A DNA stretch of 43,854 nt, from NCBI GenBank assembly GCA_034411135.1, contig DAOUMN010000062.1:1-43854 (forward strand), written 5' to 3'. The notes under the pieces are model-generated. The model was not told the origin of the DNA. It was given only the letters and a program-made list of their open reading frames with translations, and did not search any database. A program made the position numbers and the translations under genes. Positions 42,071 through 43,854 of this stretch are shown piece by piece. Within the stretch, counting starts at the first letter, position 1; every line of letters begins with the position of its first letter. The DNA comes from Bellilinea sp034411135. GTDB taxonomy: Bacteria > Chloroflexota > Anaerolineae > Anaerolineales > Anaerolineaceae.

Positions 42071-43084
42071 ATGAAAGCAATTGTTTACACAAACTATGGA
42101 TCGCCTGAGGTTCTTCATCTTCAAGAAATGAATAAACCCACACCCAACGATAACGAAGTCCTGATCCGTGTCCATGCGACCACCGTAAATTTCGGCGATT
42201 TGATGGCACGCAACTACTGTGCTATTTCTCCCCGCCAATTCAATATGCCCTTTATAGTATGGCTACTGGCTAAGCTGTCGTTTGGGTTCAACCAGCCTAA
42301 AAATCAAATCCTGGGTAATGAGTTTGCCGGGGATGTAGAAGCAATCGGCAGCGCAGTAACGCGATTCAAGCCAGGTGACCCTGTCTTTGGCTATCGTGGA
42401 CAGGACATGGGGACGTATGCTGAGTATTTGTGTATGCCTGAAAATGGCACGGTAGCTATCAAACCGGCTCGGACGACCTACGAGCAAGCCGCGGCGGTTC
42501 CCTATGGCGCAATCATGGCGTTAAGTCTGCTGCGAAAAGCCCATCTCCAGCGAGGACAAAAAGTGCTGATCAACGGCGCTTCCGGCGGAATTGGATCCGC
42601 TGCGGTGCAGATTGCCAGGCATGTTGGTGCAGAAGTGACCGGAGTGTGCGGCACTCCGCGTCTGGCATTGGTCAAATCGCTGGGGGCAAACCACGTCATT
42701 GACTATACTGTGGAAGATTTTACCCAAAACGGCGAAACCTACGACCTGATCCTTGACATCCTGGGTAAAAGCGATTTTACCCGCTGTAAAAACGCTCTTA
42801 AACCCAACGGGATCCTTCTTTATGTCAGCTTCAAGATGAAGCAGTTGATGCAAATGTTGTGGACTGTCCGTTCGAGCAGCGGTCGACGGGTGATTTGTGC
42901 GGTTGCTACCGGAAGCCTGGAGGATCTAAATTCTGTCAAAGAGTTGATGGAAGCCGGCAAAATCCAGGCGATCATTGACCGATGCTATCCAATGGAACAG
43001 GCTGCTGAGGCGCACCGCTATGTTGAAGAAGGGCATAAAAAGGGTAGTGTTGTTATTCTGGTGGGAAATCATTCATCAGAATAA
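42071..43084 (+). CDS. NAD(P)-dependent quinone-oxidoreductase-like dehydrogenase (MDR)
   Basis: 337 residues, medium-chain dehydrogenase/reductase superfamily. N-terminal GroES-like domain with VHATTVNFGDLMARN and GNEFAGDVEAIG; nucleotide-binding loop GASGGIGSA at residues 169-177; C-terminal AHRYVEEGHKKGSVVI. No catalytic zinc cysteine is visible, so this is the quinone oxidoreductase/zeta-crystallin type. It reduces a quinone or enone with NADPH; the real substrate is unknown. AAGGA precedes ATG 42071. It is the only intact gene right of 41860. Confidence 0.85.
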   Translation: MKAIVYTNYGSPEVLHLQEMNKPTPNDNEVLIRVHATTVNFGDLMARNYCAISPRQFNMPFIVWLLAKLSFGFNQPKNQILGNEFAGDVEAIGSAVTRFKPGDPVFGYRGQDMGTYAEYLCMPENGTVAIKPARTTYEQAAAVPYGAIMALSLLRKAHLQRGQKVLINGASGGIGSAAVQIARHVGAEVTGVCGTPRLALVKSLGANHVIDYTVEDFTQNGETYDLILDILGKSDFTRCKNALKPNGILLYVSFKMKQLMQMLWTVRSSSGRRVICAVATGSLEDLNSVKELMEAGKIQAIIDRCYPMEQAAEAHRYVEEGHKKGSVVILVGNHSSE

Positions 43085-43094
43085 GGAGAGAAAA

Positions 43095-43338
43095 ATGAAG
43101 ATCTTCATTGTTGGGGCATCTGGCAAACCCGGCAGGCATATGATGCAGCACGCGCTGGACGGTTGTGCGCGGCAGTGACTTATAAGAGGGCGAGAGCCAG
43201 GGGCTGCTGGTGTGGTGGTGGCACGTGGGCGATCCAGTTCTCGCCAGTGATATCACCCACCGGGTGGACTATGCCCTGTTCATGATTGAAGTGCTAACGA
43301 ACAATGCACTTATCCATGAAGCCCCGGCTATCGTCGGA
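43095..43338 (+). pseudogene. NAD(P)-binding (NmrA-like) oxidoreductase, internally deleted
   Basis: Start codon, GGAGAG and the Rossmann N-terminus are intact (MKIFIVGASGKPGRHMMQHAL), but the frame stops at 43176-43178. In another frame from about 43210, VGDPVLASDITHRVDYALFMIEVLTN and HEAPAIVG match the C-terminus of the same family. About 150 residues are missing between. The frame then continues to 43455 without recognisable similarity. The gene follows the dehydrogenase by 10 bp and was part of the same operon. Confidence 0.65.
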
Positions 43339-43458
43339 TGCCACGCCCCTTCGGCGCTGGCATATGCCGCTGCTCAGGAAATATATGAGGAAGAACGAGA
43401 ATTCAGATTGGTGTTTCAACCTCGTTATCCAACTGGATATCCGTTTTTGTCATGATGA

Positions 43459-43566
43459 TATCTGTACCGAATAAAAGTTGAGGAAAGATTCATGATCGAA
43501 CAACTGGGAGAAGCTTACTTAAGTTATCGAAAACGGACGAAAAGGATTGTTCCACTGGTCTATTAA
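43459..43566 (+). pseudogene. C-terminal relic of an isoprenylcysteine methyltransferase-like protein
   Basis: An open stretch of 35 codons after an in-frame TGA ends at TAA 43564-43566. It begins YLYRIKVEERFMIEQLGEAY and goes on to the RTKRIVP end. The EER-x6-LG-x-AY-x2-Y-x3-T-x-R-x-[IV]P pattern is the C-terminus of small ICMT/PEMT membrane methyltransferases. The internal ATG at 43492 with AGGAAAG could start a 24-residue peptide, but that is probably incidental. The rest of the gene is lost. Confidence 0.55.
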
Positions 43567-43584
43567 TAATTCACTAAACTGACA

Positions 43585-43751
43585 TGACCTGCCCTCTAAA
43601 AACTAATCCAAGGAATGAGTTGCGATCAGGACAAAAGGAGGCAGGCAAAATGCCAAGGAAGCAATTTAGTTCAGAACAGATCATCACCAAGCTTCGGGAA
43701 GCCGAAGTACTCTTGAGCCAAGACCTAACCGTGATGGAGGCGCCAGGCTAA
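43585..43751 (+). mobile_element. IS3-family insertion sequence, left-end remnant
   Basis: A probable left end, TGACCTGCCCTCTAAAAACT at 43585-43604, is followed by AAAGGAGG and an ATG at 43650 that opens a 33-codon frame MPRKQFSSEQIITKLREAEV. This is the start of an IS3-type OrfA transposase (helix-turn-helix N-terminus). The frame ends abruptly at TAA 43749, where the tRNA terminator hairpin begins. About 100 codons of OrfA and all of OrfB are missing, so the element is dead. Confidence 0.65.
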
Positions 43752-43789
43752 AGTCAAACCAGAGCCCGACGGACTCTGGTTTGACTTTA
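43749..43789 (-). terminator. 16-bp hairpin, probable terminator of the tRNA gene
   Basis: TAAAGTCAAACCAGAG (43749-43764) pairs perfectly with 43774-43789 across a 9-nt loop. On the minus strand it begins 2 nt after the last base of the tRNA-Met fragment and ends in GACTTTA. This is where a tRNA gene's own terminator would be. Confidence 0.65.
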
Positions 43790-43790
43790 G

Positions 43791-43832
43791 TAGCGGGGAG
43801 TGGATTCGAACCACTGACCTCCGGGTTATGAG
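43791..43832 (-). pseudogene. tRNA-Met (CAT) 3' fragment, candidate att site
   Basis: The minus strand reads anticodon loop CTCATAA, 3' anticodon strand CCCGG, a five-base variable loop, T-arm AGTGG-TTCGAAT-CCACT, acceptor strand CCCCGCT and discriminator A. CCA is not encoded. Upstream of the anticodon loop the sequence (AAAATCT) cannot pair with CCCGG, so the 5' half is absent by sequence and not because of the window edge, which is 22 bp away. Loss exactly at the anticodon loop is typical of the distal copy of a tRNA attachment core. Confidence 0.7.
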
Positions 43833-43854
43833 AGATTTTCCTGGTTTCGGAACG

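Noticed and set aside
1..43854. CRISPR array, rRNA genes, intact tRNA genes, prophage genes or a replication origin
   Set aside because: No regularly spaced repeats, no rRNA-like sequence, no phage structural genes and no DnaA-box cluster were seen. The only RNA gene trace is the tRNA-Met fragment at the right end.
43791..43854. Reading the right-end tRNA as complete but cut by the window edge
   Set aside because: The bases directly 5' of the anticodon loop (22 bp before the edge) do not pair with the 3' anticodon strand, so the 5' half is absent by sequence.

Overview
The window looks like chromosomal DNA of an anaerobic Chloroflexota bacterium, probably of the Anaerolineae type. This is an inference from gene content: a MalT-like LuxR regulator, DUF4386 proteins, TolB-like and M23-like secreted proteins, a C-terminal FLPLxxR tail that I associate with secreted proteins of this phylum, and redox enzymes of anaerobes (a tungsten/molybdenum aldehyde ferredoxin oxidoreductase, an MtaB/MtaC methanol system, acylating aldehyde dehydrogenase, flavodoxin, a multi-cluster ferredoxin). 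No 16S rRNA or other lineage marker is present.

Layout. 1-3137: two large polytopic glycosyltransferase-like membrane proteins (the first cut by the window edge), then a decayed C-terminus of a secreted protein. 3386-5427: mtaB and mtaC on the minus strand, divergent from a LacI-family regulator (5621-6646). Two copies of one palindrome overlap two well-formed back-to-back promoters between them. 6643-7704: SGNH-type lipoprotein. 7999-9159: winged-helix/ferredoxin protein, closed by a 14-bp bidirectional hairpin. 9216-22357: a long minus-strand sugar locus, in transcription order LacI regulator, DUF4432 epimerase-like protein, Rbs-type ABC importer (binding lipoprotein, ATPase, two permeases), fucose-isomerase-like enzyme, aldehyde ferredoxin oxidoreductase, MoaD-like protein, transaldolase-family enzyme, acylating aldehyde dehydrogenase. 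It has no sugar kinase and no class I/II aldolase, which suggests an isomerase-transaldolase route on an unphosphorylated sugar, releasing an aldehyde that two different enzymes could oxidise.

22682-23380: GntR/FCD regulator, convergent with a tight four-gene minus-strand operon (23454-28121): a fold-type I PLP enzyme, a 78-residue protein, a B12-domain plus TIM-barrel protein resembling adenosylcobalamin aminomutases, and a P-loop protein resembling an aminomutase reactivase. I cannot match this combination to a described pathway, and with the sugar locus it is the best candidate for an undescribed system.

28364-37466: CoA-binding protein, flavodoxin, M23-like secreted protein, beta-propeller lipoprotein, MFS transporter, pyrB (with an unusual STHTR motif) and pckA. 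37937-43084: MalT-like LuxR regulator, a small protein, a DUF4386 membrane protein and a quinone-oxidoreductase-like dehydrogenase. From 41897 to the right end the DNA is a gene graveyard: a DUF4386 stub, an internally deleted NAD(P)-binding gene, the tail of an isoprenylcysteine methyltransferase-like gene, an IS3-type transposase stub, and a tRNA-Met 3' fragment with its terminator. The fragment looks like the distal att site of an element lying to the right of the window.

Two separate corrinoid systems (MtaBC and the mutase operon) and several ferredoxin-linked steps point to an anaerobe that ferments or co-metabolises plant-derived carbohydrate and methyl groups.
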